The notes under the pieces: model-generated
The model's input: only the letters and a program-made list of their open reading frames with translations
Told to the model about the DNA's origin: nothing
Database searches by the model: none
Part shown: one piece after another, positions 51,646-60,673 of the stretch
How the letters are laid out: every line of letters starts with the position of its first letter
How positions within the stretch are numbered: position 1 is the first letter of the stretch
Assembly (NCBI RefSeq): GCF_019890615.1
Contig: NZ_JAINVZ010000017.1
Location: forward strand, 62,001 to 126,000
Reading direction: 5' to 3'
DNA length: 64,000 bases
Source: Streptantibioticus parmotrematis
GTDB taxonomy: Bacteria > Actinomycetota > Actinomycetes > Streptomycetales > Streptomycetaceae
Made by a program: the position numbers and the translations under genes

Positions 51646-51684
51646 CGTCCGGCGGCCGACCGGGACGCCCTCGACGCCCGGGGC

Positions 51685-52680
51685 TCAGCCGATGCCGAAG
51701 ACCCGCTCGGCCGTGCGGTGGGCGAGCGCCGTTCGCTGCTCCTCGGTGAGCGGCGTCTCGCGCAGGAAGGCCACGGCGGCGGCCGGGTCCTCGTAGGGCG
51801 AGTCGATCGCGAACATGATGTTGTCCTCGCCGACCGCGCGCAGGGCCAGCCCGAGCACGTCGGGATCGTCGATGCCGCTGGTGGTGAGGGCGAAGTTGCG
51901 GCGGAAGTACTCGCTCGGGGTGAGCGACAGCCGGGGCATCGGTGTCGCCGCCCCGGCGATGCGCGTCGCGAACGCGTGCCGGTTGTCGATGCGCCGCAGC
52001 CAGTACGGGATGCCCTCGCCGAGGTGGCCGAGGACGACGGTCAGCCCCGGGTGGCGGTCGAGGGTGCCGCTGAGGATGAGCCGCATGGCGTGCAGCCCGG
52101 CCTCCGCCTGGTAGCCCCAGATCGCCCCGGGCATCCCGTAGTCACGGTAGGCCGCGAGCATGCTCGGTGCCCGCGGGTGGAGGTAGACCGGTGCCCGGTG
52201 GGCCTCGGCCGCCTCCAGCAGCGGGGTGAACTCCGGTTCGTCCAGGTACCGTCCGCCGGTGTGCGAGTTGATCATGATGCCGTTGAGTCCGAGCGGGCCC
52301 ATGGCCCGTTCGATCTCGGCGGCCGCGGCGGCCGGGTCCTGCGGTGCCACGGTGGCCAGCCCGCCGAACCGGTCCGGGTGCCGCCGCACGATCGCGGACA
52401 GCGCGTCGTTGAACTCCCGGGCCAGCGGCACCGCGTCGGCCGCCGGATACGGCTGGACGCCGGGCGGGTTGAGGCTGAGCACCGCCATGTCCTGCCCGAG
52501 CGCGTCCATCTCCCGCAGCCGGGCGTCGAGGCCGGTGAGCCGGGCACGCAGGCCGGAAGGGCTCTCCACCGTGCGCATCAGGGCCATCTCGGTCTCGTCG
52601 CCCGGCAGGACGTCCAGGCCGTGCGCGACGTTCAGGAACGCCTCGGTGGCGATGTGCTCCTCGACGGCGACGATCCTCAC
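51685..52680 (-). CDS. Amidohydrolase-2-family (decarboxylase-type) metalloenzyme
   Basis: A 331-residue TIM-barrel protein of the ACMSD/gamma-resorcylate-decarboxylase group. Metal ligand candidates are Glu7 and His9 (VAVEEHIATEAF), His168 (VYLHPRAP), His219 (VLGHLGEGIPYW) and Asp293 (FAIDSPYED). Members decarboxylate or hydrolyse aromatic or ring-derived acids. The GTG at 52680 overlaps the SDR stop as GTGA. It ends an operon with an SDR and a small barrel protein under a divergent LysR; the substrate is unknown. Confidence 0.88.
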   Translation of the reverse strand: MRIVAVEEHIATEAFLNVAHGLDVLPGDETEMALMRTVESPSGLRARLTGLDARLREMDALGQDMAVLSLNPPGVQPYPAADAVPLAREFNDALSAIVRRHPDRFGGLATVAPQDPAAAAAEIERAMGPLGLNGIMINSHTGGRYLDEPEFTPLLEAAEAHRAPVYLHPRAPSMLAAYRDYGMPGAIWGYQAEAGLHAMRLILSGTLDRHPGLTVVLGHLGEGIPYWLRRIDNRHAFATRIAGAATPMPRLSLTPSEYFRRNFALTTSGIDDPDVLGLALRAVGEDNIMFAIDSPYEDPAAAVAFLRETPLTEEQRTALAHRTAERVFGIG

Positions 52681-53577
52681 GCGCGCCTCCCGCCGTCGAC
52701 GGACATCGCGATCCCGGTGACGTAGGACGCGGCGTCCGAGCAGAGCCAGACCGCCGCGGCGGCGGCCTCCTCCGGCGTGGCGAGTCGTCCGAGCGGGGTG
52801 ACCGCCGACTGCCGCGCGACCATGTCGGTGCCTGCCGCCACCTCCTCGAATCCGGGGGTGAGGGTCGGGCCCGGGCAGACGGCGTTGACCCTGATGTCGT
52901 GCGGTGCGTAGTCGACCGCGGCGACCTTGGTGAGGCCGACGACGCCGTGCTTGGCGGCCACGTAGGCGGGGGCGGTCGGGATCGCGTACAGGCCGCCGTT
53001 GGAGGCCACGTTTGACGATCGCGCCGCCGCCGCGCAGCCGCAGCGCGGGCAGTTCGTACTTCATGCACAGGAAGGTGCCGGTGAGGTTGACGCGCACCAC
53101 GCGTTCGAACTCGTCGGAGGTCATCAGGTCGAGCCTGCGGTGGTGCGAGGCCATCCCGGCGTTGTTCACGGCGAAGTCGAGACCGCCGTACGTCGCGACG
53201 ACGCGCTCGACGGCCGCCCGGACGGAGTCCTCGTCGGCGATGTCGACGGTGACGGCCAGCGCCTGGCCGCCGTCCTTCCTGATCGTCTCGGCGGTCTCGG
53301 CCGCCGAGTCCGCGTCGATGTCGAGGACGGCCACGGCGGCGCCGCCCCGGGCGAACTCCAGGGCCGCCGCCCGGCCGATCCCGCTACCGGCGCCGGTGAC
53401 GAGCCCGGCCTTCGGGAAGGCGGCGCGTATGTCCTGGGAGTCGTCACCCGTGTCCTGGGGCTCGTCGCTCATGTCCCGGGAGTCGTCGCTCATGTCCTGG
53501 GAGTCGTCGCTCATGTCCTGGGAGTCGTCACCCATGTCCTGGGATTTTTCGCTCGCGTTGCGAGGTCCGTCGTTCAT
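52677..53577 (-). pseudogene. Short-chain dehydrogenase/reductase with a +1 frameshift
   Basis: The N-terminal half has LVTGAGSGIGRAAALEFARG and FAVNNAGMASHH in one frame; the C-terminal half (PAYVAAKHGVVGLTK with catalytic Tyr/Lys, VNAVCPGPTLTPG, and the end MSVDGG) lies in another frame from about 53009. Reading ATCGTCAAACGTGGCC at the junction, one extra A (in AAA, plus-strand TTT 53011-53013) breaks the frame; without it the text would be AIVNVASNGG, as in intact SDRs. The start ATG at 53577 overlaps the upstream stop. An unusual acidic 7-residue repeat precedes the domain. Either an inactivated gene or a sequencing error. Confidence 0.85.
53419..53544 (-). repeat. 21-bp repeats encoding acidic 7-residue units in the SDR N-terminus
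   Basis: Codons 12-53 of the SDR gene form six 21-bp units: SQDMGDD, SQDMSDD, SQDMSDD, SRDMSDE, PQDTGDD and a diverged SQDIRAA. They separate the start codon from the Rossmann fold and are absent from ordinary SDRs. The array begins 33 bases after an ATGA junction, again close to a gene boundary. Confidence 0.9.
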
Positions 53578-53891
53578 GCCAGCGGCTCGTGGTTCGCCCA
53601 GCCGACCTTGTACGGGTGCCGCGCCTGCCAGCGGTCGATGACCTCGTGCATGCCGGGGGCGGTGAACGCCTTCGCCAGTGCCTCGGTGTCGGCCACGGCC
53701 ACCCGCACGATCGCGGTGGCGATCAGCGCCGGGATGGCCTCCTCGCCGGGGACGGGGAGGTGGCGCCGGGTCGCCACGGACTGGACGAAGCCGCTGTCGA
53801 GCATGACGCGTTCGATATCCGCGAGGTATTGATCGAGCGCGGTAGAAGGCAGGGGCTGATCGAAGGAGACGATCATCGTGTGGTGGATCAT
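53574..53891 (-). CDS. Small dimeric alpha/beta-barrel protein (Dabb/EthD-like)
   Basis: A 105-residue protein with the beginning IHHTMIVSFDQPL and end HPYKVGWANHEPL; pattern and length fit stress-responsive Dabb/EthD-type ferredoxin-like barrels, which act as small oxygenases, isomerases or cyclases. It is the first gene of the leftward operon with the SDR and the amidohydrolase, and its stop overlaps the SDR start. The ATG at 53891 is only 70 bp from the divergent LysR gene; no strong ribosome-binding site. Assignment is moderate. Confidence 0.65.
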   Translation of the reverse strand: MIHHTMIVSFDQPLPSTALDQYLADIERVMLDSGFVQSVATRRHLPVPGEEAIPALIATAIVRVAVADTEALAKAFTAPGMHEVIDRWQARHPYKVGWANHEPLA

Positions 53892-53961
53892 GTGTCGATT
53901 CTCGACCGACGACGCCGCCGGTGTCCAAGACCTGTTCGGCAGGTGGCGATAACCTGGAGGC

Positions 53962-54819
53962 ATGACTGATCTGGAGACGCGCGAGCTGGAGTACTTCATC
54001 ACGCTCGCCGACGAGCTGCACTTCGGCCGGGCCGCGGCCCGGCTCTCGATCGCCCAGCCCGCGCTGTCGAAGGCCATCCGGCGCGTCGAGACGCGGCTCG
54101 GCGTGCCGCTGTTCGTCCGCTCCAGCCGGCACGTCGAACTCACCCCCGCCGGGGAGGCGTTGCGGGAGCACGGCAGGCACGCGCTCAACGCGGTCGGCGC
54201 CGCCGTACGGCACGCGCAACGCGCGGGGGACGCCCGGTCCCGCCTGCGGCTCGTCCTCAAGCCCGGTGGCGACGCGGGGCTGCTGTCCGGAATCCTGGCA
54301 CGGTACGCCCAGCAGCCCGACGCCCGGCAGGTGGACATCCTCTTCAGCGGCCCCGCCGACCGCGCCGACTTCCTGCGCGACGGACGAGCCGACGTCGGCC
54401 TGCTCTACGCGCCCTTCGACGACCTGGGCGGCCTGGCCCACGAGACCCTGCACACCGAGGACCGCGTGGCGATCCTCCCGTCCGGACACCGGCTGGCCGG
54501 GCGCGCGTCCGTGCTCATGTCCGACCTGGAGGGCGAGACGCTGCCCCGCTGGAAGGGGATCCCCGGCGGCGGAGGCGACGGCGACGGACCCGAGGTCGCC
54601 GACGTGGTGCAGCTGCTCCAGATGATCACGGTGGGCCGGATGATCGGCGTACTCCCCCGCTCCCTGGTGGAGCCTCTACCGCCCGGCCTGCGCGGCGTCC
54701 CGGTGACCGACACCCCGCCCAGCCGCCTCGTACTGGCCTGGCCCGAACACGAACGGCGGCCGCTGGTTGCGTCGTTCGTGACGGCGGCACTGGGTCGGGA
54801 TGAGGCACCGCATGATTGA
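53962..54819 (+). CDS. LysR-family regulator, divergent to the SDR/amidohydrolase operon
   Basis: A 285-residue regulator with the N-terminal winged helix ELEYFITLADELHFGRAAARL, AQPALSKAIRRVETRLGVPLF, then a co-inducer domain (about 90-285). LysR proteins usually control the divergent operon, here the Dabb/SDR/amidohydrolase genes, through the 70-bp gap 53892-53961. CTGGAGG precedes the ATG at 53962. The inducer may be an aromatic acid that the operon degrades. Confidence 0.92.
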   Translation: MTDLETRELEYFITLADELHFGRAAARLSIAQPALSKAIRRVETRLGVPLFVRSSRHVELTPAGEALREHGRHALNAVGAAVRHAQRAGDARSRLRLVLKPGGDAGLLSGILARYAQQPDARQVDILFSGPADRADFLRDGRADVGLLYAPFDDLGGLAHETLHTEDRVAILPSGHRLAGRASVLMSDLEGETLPRWKGIPGGGGDGDGPEVADVVQLLQMITVGRMIGVLPRSLVEPLPPGLRGVPVTDTPPSRLVLAWPEHERRPLVASFVTAALGRDEAPHD

Positions 54820-54842
54820 CGAGCTGTCAATTCATCGTCGAA

Positions 54843-55919
54843 TCAAGGCAGTTGAGGAAGAGCCTCACGGATCGCCGCCAATGGGTACGCGGTCTCCCGG
54901 CTCTCGCGCTCCAGCCTTCCGATGAAGTCCGTCACGACTGCCGCGAGCGGCGCGTGGCGGGCGAGCACCGCCTGGACCTCCGGCGGCCCGGCGGGAAGGG
55001 GCGCGCCGGCGACACATTCGCGGATCAACGCCTCGCGTTCCGCCCGCTCGTGGCCATGCAAGCCCTTGATCAGCCAGTTGACCAGGTAGCTGAGTGCGTA
55101 GGCGCGATCGTAGGTCCGGTGCCTCGCCAGGAAGTCGGTCTCGGCCGGGCTCAGGTCGAACCGGGAGGACAGGGACAGGCCGTAGTCGGCGAAGTAGAGG
55201 CGGCGGCCGTCCGTCAGGATGTTCTCGAAGTGGGCGTCGAGGTGCAGCAGGCCGCGGTCGTTCATGAAGGAGGTACCGGCTTCGAGTTCCCTCTCGACCA
55301 GGACGCAGGCCCGGTCGACGGCCTCGTCGCCGAGGTGCACCTGTTCGGTGAGCCAGTCGTGCAGCGTCCGCGGGATGTACTCCAGGAACAGCACGAGGCT
55401 CGCCGGGGCCTGCGCGAGCGCCTCGATGCGGCGGCGCACTTCCGCCCCGCCGCCCCAGTAGGCGACGGCCCGTTCCACGTCGGCGAGTTCCTCCGCGAGG
55501 GGCGCTGGTGTGTCCGGCAGGACGCGCCAGTGGTACATCAACGGGAATCCCTGATGTTGCCCGGAGAGCACCCAGTTGGTGGTCATCGTGTGGACGGCGG
55601 CCTCCCGCCACGCCCCGCCGCCCGGCCCGCCGATGTTGTAGTGGCAGAAGACGGGCAGGCCGAACACGTTGGCCGTGGACCGGACGTGTTCCGGGCGGAG
55701 TTCCACCTCGGTGAGCGGAACCCGCTTGACGAAGACCGGCGTCCCCGCGACCTCCAGAAGCGCCGACCTGCCACCGATGCCGGAGCCGAGTGGTGTGGCG
55801 TTCTCCACGAGTTCGCGCAGCGCCCGGTCGCTGCGCAGGGCCAGGGCCGTGGCGACGTCCCCGTAAGCGGTCAGGCGCTCACCGGGCGGGGGCCCGGCGC
55901 TATCGGGCGTCACCGGCAT
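54843..55919 (-). CDS. Protein-kinase-fold/phosphotransferase-like protein
   Basis: A 358-residue protein with kinase-like catalytic motifs: FVKRVPLTEVE (possible ATP-binding Lys), the catalytic loop LLHLDAHFENILTD (HxDxxxxN) and metal-binding FADYGLSLS in place of DFG. Similar proteins occur as aminoglycoside-phosphotransferase/Ser-Thr-kinase-like enzymes in actinobacteria; substrate could be a small molecule or a protein. The ATG at 55919 was chosen. It is convergent to the LysR gene with 23 bp between stops. No transmembrane segment. Confidence 0.75.
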   Translation of the reverse strand: MPVTPDSAGPPPGERLTAYGDVATALALRSDRALRELVENATPLGSGIGGRSALLEVAGTPVFVKRVPLTEVELRPEHVRSTANVFGLPVFCHYNIGGPGGGAWREAAVHTMTTNWVLSGQHQGFPLMYHWRVLPDTPAPLAEELADVERAVAYWGGGAEVRRRIEALAQAPASLVLFLEYIPRTLHDWLTEQVHLGDEAVDRACVLVERELEAGTSFMNDRGLLHLDAHFENILTDGRRLYFADYGLSLSSRFDLSPAETDFLARHRTYDRAYALSYLVNWLIKGLHGHERAEREALIRECVAGAPLPAGPPEVQAVLARHAPLAAVVTDFIGRLERESRETAYPLAAIREALPQLP

Positions 55920-56048
55920 CCGCGTCCCCACCCCGTTCCAGGAGAAAGCCCCACGGCACTGTACGTGAACGGTGCGGCCTCATGGCGTCGAGTCGCCCTC
56001 AAGGGACCCGGGGCAGGGTCGCGGCCTCGACGACCACGAGGAGGAACC

Positions 56049-56531
56049 ATGACGAGTCGATGGCCGGCACTGGCGGGCGCGGTGGCGATGGCCGCACTGG
56101 CACTCGGCACGGGCGCGAGCAACGCCGTCGCGGCGACGGGCACGGGAGGGTACGAGGACCTCGCCGTCGTGTGCGCGCCGGGCGCGGTGAACGTGTGCGC
56201 GCACGTCCAGGAGCAGCCGGGCGACTCCACCACCGCGCCGCAGATCCGCGGTCAGGGCACGGCGGACACCGGGAACGGGGTCACCATCGTCCAGGTGACC
56301 CTGACGAAGAACATGAGTGGCGCGGGGGGCAGTTCCAGCACGGTCGTGGCAAGCACTACGCAGGCGGTCACCTCCGGCACCCAGCTGACGGCCACCACAG
56401 CGGCCGCGGACGAGCAGTGCAGCTACAAGATCACCAGCGTCTCGTACGCGACCGCCGTCCAGTACCGGGTCGGCACAGGCCCGGTGCAGACGGTCACCGC
56501 GACCGGAGGCGGCAACTGCTTCCCGTTCTGA
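56049..56531 (+). CDS. Small secreted protein of unknown function
   Basis: A 160-residue protein with a clear Sec signal (WPALAGAVAMAALALGTGASNAVAA) ending about residue 29 and a mature part rich in Thr, Ser, Gly and Val with four Cys (VVCAPGAVNVCAHV, EQCSYK, GNCFPF), possibly two disulfides. No family recognised; beta-rich. GAGGAACC lies before the ATG at 56049. It stands alone, followed by a perfect hairpin terminator shared with the tRNA gene. Confidence 0.7.
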   Translation: MTSRWPALAGAVAMAALALGTGASNAVAATGTGGYEDLAVVCAPGAVNVCAHVQEQPGDSTTAPQIRGQGTADTGNGVTIVQVTLTKNMSGAGGSSSTVVASTTQAVTSGTQLTATTAAADEQCSYKITSVSYATAVQYRVGTGPVQTVTATGGGNCFPF

Positions 56532-56549
56532 CCACGGCCGGACACAGAA

Positions 56550-56579
56550 AGCGCCTGGTCGGTATACCGACCAGGCGCT
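56550..56579. terminator. Perfect 15-bp palindromic terminator
   Basis: AGCGCCTGGTCGGTA (56550-56564) is followed directly by its exact complement to 56579, giving a hairpin with at least 13 paired bases. TTTC follows on the minus strand. It lies between the secreted-protein gene (plus) and tRNA-Leu (minus) and could stop both. Confidence 0.88.
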
Positions 56580-56588
56580 CTCGCACAG

Positions 56589-56673
56589 TGTCCGAGGGGG
56601 GACTTGAACCCCCACGCCCGATAAAGGGCACTAGCACCTCAAGCTAGCGCGTCTGCCATTCCGCCACCCGGAC
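56589..56673 (-). tRNA. tRNA-Leu, anticodon GAG
   Basis: The minus strand folds as an 85-nt class II tRNA. The acceptor arms are GTCCGGG and CTCGGAC with discriminator A. The anticodon stem CTAGC/GCTAG encloses the loop TTGAGGT (anticodon GAG, reading CUC/CUU), with a long variable arm and the T arm GGGGGTTCAAGTCCCCC. CCA is not encoded. Confidence 0.95.
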
Positions 56674-56790
56674 CAGGTGTCGTCGCGCGGCGTGGCCGCG
56701 GCGACTGGGTCAACGATACCAAGGATTCGGAGTGCGTTTCACCTGCGCTTCCGCCGGGGTGGGGCGGGGGTGGCGGCCTAAGCTTCGCGC

Positions 56791-58131
56791 ATGGGTGTTA
56801 TGGGTGGTGCGCCTGGTTCATCCCGTATCCGTCCCTCCGGTGCGACGAGGCGGCGGGCGCCCGCGCCCGTGCGGGAGTACCTGCGGGACACCTTCTGGTT
56901 CGCGCCCGCCGCCGGGCTCGTCGGGGCCGCGCTGCTGGCGTGGCTGTCGACAGCCGCCGACGCCTGGCTGGTCTCGGCGCTGCGGCACGAAGGCGACCTG
57001 GACGCCGTCAAGCGGCTGATCTCCGTCGCCGACGACTCACGATCGATCGTGACCACCGTCGGCGCGGCGATGCTGACCTTCATCGGCGTCGTCTTCTCCA
57101 TCAGCCTCGTCGCCCTCCAGATGGCCGGGCAGCAGTTCTCACCCCGGGTCGTGCGGCTGTACGTGCGCAGCCGGATCACCAAGTGCACCTTCTCGGTGTT
57201 CCTGGCGACGTTCCTGTTCTGCCTGCTGGTGCAGAGCTCGTACGACAGCGACACCGACCCGGCGACGGTCGGCACGGTGCCGTTCCTGTCCAGCCTGTGC
57301 GCGGTGCTGCTGGTCATGGTGAGCCTCGTGCTGTTCGTCGCCTACGTGAATTCCACGCTGCGCCTGACCCGCGTCAGCCACATCATCGACCGCATCGCCC
57401 GCGAGTCCTTCCGGGCCGCCCGCGCACACGCCTTCGGGCGTCCCGGCGACGCGCCGCTCCCGGAGGCGGTCGGGGTGATCGCGTACCGGGGCCGCGCCGG
57501 TGTCGTGCGGGACGTCAACGCCGCTCGCCTGGTCCGCGTCGCCCGGCGGTACGGCACCGTCCTGCGCCTCGAGCCGCGCGCCGGGGACTTCGTGGTGCCG
57601 GGCACACCGCTGCTCACGGCGCACGGCGGCACGGTCCCGCCCGCGCGGTCGCTGCGCCGCGCCGTCTTCGTGGGCGTCGAGCGGACCTACCGCGAGGACC
57701 TCGGCTTCGGCCTGCGCCAGCTCGCCGACATCGCGCTGCGGGCCTCCTCCCCCGCGATCCAGGACCCGACGACCGCCGTGCAGGCCGTCGACCGCATCAC
57801 GCACGTCCTGGCCACGCTCGCGGAGCGGCCGCTCGGCGCGGTGCACCACCGGGACCGCACCGGCGTCGTGCGGCTGGTGCGCAACGTGCCGGACTGGCCG
57901 GACCTGGTCGACCTCGGGCTCGCGGAGGTGCGGATCGCGGCCGTGGGCAACCCCCAGGTGACCCGGCGGCTGGTCGCGGCGCTGGACGACCTGACGCGGC
58001 TGGCGCCGGCCGGGCGCAAAACACCGCTGGAGCGGCACCGCGCGCTGCTGGCCCGGGCGGTGGAACGCGCGGTGCCGGAGCCCGCGGAACGCGACTTCGC
58101 GCTGCGGCCCGACCGGCAGGGCATCGGCTGA
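56791..58131 (+). CDS. DUF2254-family membrane protein
   Basis: A 446-residue predicted membrane protein. The N-terminal half has about four helices around residues 35-55, 90-110, 135-150 and 165-185, including FIGVVFSISLVALQMAGQQFSPRVV, the hallmark of DUF2254. The C-terminal half (about 220-440) is soluble and conserved: DFVVPGTPLL, FGLRQLADIALRASSPAIQDPTTAVQAVDR. Function unknown. The gene stands alone after tRNA-Leu, with the start ATG at 56791. Confidence 0.88.
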   Translation: MGVMGGAPGSSRIRPSGATRRRAPAPVREYLRDTFWFAPAAGLVGAALLAWLSTAADAWLVSALRHEGDLDAVKRLISVADDSRSIVTTVGAAMLTFIGVVFSISLVALQMAGQQFSPRVVRLYVRSRITKCTFSVFLATFLFCLLVQSSYDSDTDPATVGTVPFLSSLCAVLLVMVSLVLFVAYVNSTLRLTRVSHIIDRIARESFRAARAHAFGRPGDAPLPEAVGVIAYRGRAGVVRDVNAARLVRVARRYGTVLRLEPRAGDFVVPGTPLLTAHGGTVPPARSLRRAVFVGVERTYREDLGFGLRQLADIALRASSPAIQDPTTAVQAVDRITHVLATLAERPLGAVHHRDRTGVVRLVRNVPDWPDLVDLGLAEVRIAAVGNPQVTRRLVAALDDLTRLAPAGRKTPLERHRALLARAVERAVPEPAERDFALRPDRQGIG

Positions 58132-58140
58132 GCGGCCGTC

Positions 58141-58232
58141 GCCCACCAGGAGAGCCACCACCACGGGGGCCGCCCACCACGGGAGCCACCACCCGCCGCG
58201 AGAGCCGCCCGCCGCTAGGGCCGCCCGTCCCG
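58141..58232. repeat. Imperfect CCACCACGGGAGCC-type repeats after DUF2254
   Basis: About five degenerate units of 15-19 bp, such as CCACCAGGAGAGCCACC and CCACCACGGGAGCCACC, run from about 58141 to 58232. They begin ten bases after the DUF2254 stop. The rest of the 218-bp gap to fdhD shows a possible -10 CATGAT near 58284. Confidence 0.65.
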
Positions 58233-58349
58233 GGACCGGTCGCCCCACTCCGCCCGCCCGGATCCGCCGCGCCCGAAGGGTGTCATGATCGGGCTGTGCG
58301 CCGAACGGGCGCACGTCGTCCACACTGCCGGGAAGCGGGACTGATCACC

Positions 58350-59189
58350 ATGGGACGGGTCACCGAGCGCCGCCGCGTACTGCGCATCCGGGACGGTTCC
58401 GTCGGTCACCGGGCCGACACGCTGGTCGCCGAGGAACCGCTGGAGATCCGGCTCGGCGGCAAGCCCCTGGCCATCACCATGCGCACCCCCGGCGACGACT
58501 TCGCGCTGGCCGCCGGATTCCTGGTCAGCGAGGGCGTGCTCGGCGACGCGGGCGACCTGGCGAACGTCGTCTACTGCGCCGGGGCGACGTCCGACGGGGG
58601 CAACACCTACAACGTGGTGGACGTGACGCTCGCGCCCGGCGTGCCGCTGCCCGACATCACGCTGGAGCGCAACGTCTACACGACGTCCTCGTGCGGGCTG
58701 TGCGGCAAGGCGAGTCTGGACGCGGTGCGCACCACCGCGCGGTGGCCGGTCGCGGACGATCCCGAGGTGCGGATCACGCCGGAGACGCTGGCCGCCCTGC
58801 CGGACCGGTTGCGCGCCGCCCAGCAGGTGTTCGAACGCACCGGTGGGCTGCACGCCGCGGCGCTGTTCACCCCTGAGGGGGAACTGCTGGACGTGCGGGA
58901 GGACGTGGGACGGCACAACGCCGTGGACAAGCTGATCGGCCGGGCGTACCAGCAGGGGCTGCTGCCGCTGTCGCGGGCCGTGCTGCTGGTGTCGGGGCGC
59001 GCCTCGTTCGAGCTGGCGCAGAAGGCCGTGATGGCCGGGATCCCGGTGCTGGCGGCGGTCTCCGCGCCGTCCTCGCTGGCGGTGGACCTGGCGGCGGAGA
59101 CCGGTCTGACGCTGGTGGGCTTCCTGCGCGGGCCGTCGATGAACGTCTACGCGGGCGAGCACCGGGTGCCGGTGGAAGTCGAGGCGTAG
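58350..59189 (+). CDS. fdhD: Formate dehydrogenase accessory sulfurtransferase
   Basis: Moves sulfur from a cysteine desulfurase to the molybdenum/bis-MGD cofactor of formate dehydrogenase. The 279-residue protein has the key CxxC in TSSCGLCGKASLD (Cys115, Cys118), GDDFALAAGFLVSEG, REDVGRHNAVDKLIG and ASFELAQKAVMAGIPVLAAVSAPSSLAVDLA. The ATG at 58350 follows GGAAGCGGGA. No formate dehydrogenase gene is in the window. Confidence 0.95.
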   Translation: MGRVTERRRVLRIRDGSVGHRADTLVAEEPLEIRLGGKPLAITMRTPGDDFALAAGFLVSEGVLGDAGDLANVVYCAGATSDGGNTYNVVDVTLAPGVPLPDITLERNVYTTSSCGLCGKASLDAVRTTARWPVADDPEVRITPETLAALPDRLRAAQQVFERTGGLHAAALFTPEGELLDVREDVGRHNAVDKLIGRAYQQGLLPLSRAVLLVSGRASFELAQKAVMAGIPVLAAVSAPSSLAVDLAAETGLTLVGFLRGPSMNVYAGEHRVPVEVEA

Positions 59190-59224
59190 AGGACGCGGCC
59201 CTCTGCCGTGAGGCCCCGCCCGGG

Positions 59225-59458
59225 TCAGCGGGCGGCGCGGGCTTCCTGGGCCGGAGTGCCGTCGACGACCTGGCCGGCGACGGTGCGCTGCTCGCCCGCC
59301 GGGGTCTCGTCCCGCAGCGCCTTGGTCTCCGCCTTCAGGATCCGCAGCGACTTGCCCAGCGAACGGGCGGTGTCGGGCAGGCGCTTGGCACCGAAGAGGA
59401 CGATCGCGACGAGGGCGACGATCAGCAGGTGGGTCGGGGTGAACAGGTCGCGGATCAC
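59225..59458 (-). CDS. TatA/E-like twin-arginine translocation protein
   Basis: A 77-residue protein with an N-terminal membrane helix ([28 protein letters not shown]), the FG-x-KxLP hinge and a polar tail starting [10 protein letters not shown]. These are TatA-family hallmarks; it forms the pore of Tat export. The GTG at 59458 has GAGGAG upstream. It is ten bases downstream of a bile-acid-symporter-like gene on the same strand. Probably an extra TatA copy, since no tatC gene is nearby. Confidence 0.88.
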   Translation of the reverse strand: MIRDLFTPTHLLIVALVAIVLFGAKRLPDTARSLGKSLRILKAETKALRDETPAGEQRTVAGQVVDGTPAQEARAAR

Positions 59459-59468
59459 GCGGGGCTCC

Positions 59469-60533
59469 TCAGGCTGGGACAGGACGGGCCGGGGCGGCGC
59501 CACCGGGGGCGGACCCGGTGTCGGCCGACGACGGCCCTTCAGGCAGGCTACCTTCCCCGTCGGCGTGGCCGTCATTTGACCACCGCTTTGCGATCACCGC
59601 GCAAACCATGAGTTGCATCTGGTGGAACAACATGAGCGGCAGGATCATCAGCCCGGCTTGCCCGCCGAACAGCACACTGGCCATCGGCAGCCCGTTGGCC
59701 AGGCTCTTCTTGGAGCCGCAGAAGACGATCGCGATCCGGTCGCCGCGCCCGAAGCCGAGCCGCCGGGAGGTGAACGCGGTCAGGCTCAGCACGACGGCGA
59801 GCAGCACCGCCTCGACGCCGAGCAGGGCCAGCAGCCGCACCGCGGTCACCTGGTGCCAGATGCCGCGGACCATGCCCTCGCTGAACGCGGTGTAGACGAC
59901 CAGCAGGATCGAGCCGCGGTCCACCAGGCCGAGGACCTTCTTGTGCCGGGCCACGAAGCCGCCGATCCACCGCCGCAGCAGTTGTCCGGCGAGGAACGGC
60001 GCCAGCAGCTGCGCGCCGATGTCCAGCAGCCCGTGCGCGGAGAACCCGGCGCCGCTGGAGTGCATCAGCAGCGCGGCCAGCGCCGGGGTGCCGACCATGC
60101 CCAGCAGGCTGGAGTAGGTGCCCGCGCAGATCGCCGCCGGGACGTTGCCGCGGGCGATGGAGGTGAAGGCGATGGAGGACTGGATGGTGGACGGCAGGAC
60201 GCACAGGTAGAGCAGCCCGGTGTACAGCTGCGGGGTCAGCACGTACGGCACCAGCCCCCGGGCGGCGAGCCCCAGCAGGGGGAAGACCGCGAAGGTGCTG
60301 AGCACGACGGTGAGGTGGAGCCGCCAGTGGCTGAGCCCCTGCGTCGCCTCGCGGGTCGACAGCCGGGTGCCGTAGAGGAAGAACAGCAGCCCGATGGCGA
60401 CGGACGAGGCCCAGCCCACGCCGGTCGCCGCGCCGCCCCTGGCGGGCAGCAGCGCGGCCAGGCCCACCGTCGCGACCAGCAGCGCGATGTACGGATCGAC
60501 GGGCAACCAGGACGGCTTGGTCAGGCGGCGCAT
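59469..60533 (-). CDS. Bile acid:sodium symporter-family (BASS-like) transporter
   Basis: A 354-residue membrane protein with about ten helices, including [44 protein letters not shown] and [21 protein letters not shown], all typical of the YfeH/BASS group. Substrates are organic acids or unknown. It is divergent from a LysR gene and upstream of tatA, so LysR control is likely. The C-terminal 30 residues are polar and disordered. Start ATG 60533 has GAGAG upstream. Confidence 0.88.
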   Translation of the reverse strand: MRRLTKPSWLPVDPYIALLVATVGLAALLPARGGAATGVGWASSVAIGLLFFLYGTRLSTREATQGLSHWRLHLTVVLSTFAVFPLLGLAARGLVPYVLTPQLYTGLLYLCVLPSTIQSSIAFTSIARGNVPAAICAGTYSSLLGMVGTPALAALLMHSSGAGFSAHGLLDIGAQLLAPFLAGQLLRRWIGGFVARHKKVLGLVDRGSILLVVYTAFSEGMVRGIWHQVTAVRLLALLGVEAVLLAVVLSLTAFTSRRLGFGRGDRIAIVFCGSKKSLANGLPMASVLFGGQAGLMILPLMLFHQMQLMVCAVIAKRWSNDGHADGEGSLPEGPSSADTGSAPGGAAPARPVPA

Positions 60534-60673
60534 GGCTTCTCTCGGGAGGGGCGGCGGTGGCGCGGACGACAGGGGAGCCGACGGGCTCGTGGTCCAGCCT
60601 GCGGCCTGCCGCGATCATTGTGAAGTACGTTCGCCGCGCTGACTGTCATCACGGAGCGCGATAGCTTGGGGGA

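Noticed and set aside
51685-54489. Single 934-codon minus-strand protein
   Set aside because: It joins an antisense LysR part, the Dabb/SDR region and the amidohydrolase only because of the SDR frameshift; the separate genes have their own starts and motifs.
56550-56579. Perfect palindrome considered as a regulatory operator or attachment site
   Set aside because: Its place between two converging transcription units and the T-rich flank fit a terminator better; no integrase or direct tRNA-end duplication is seen.
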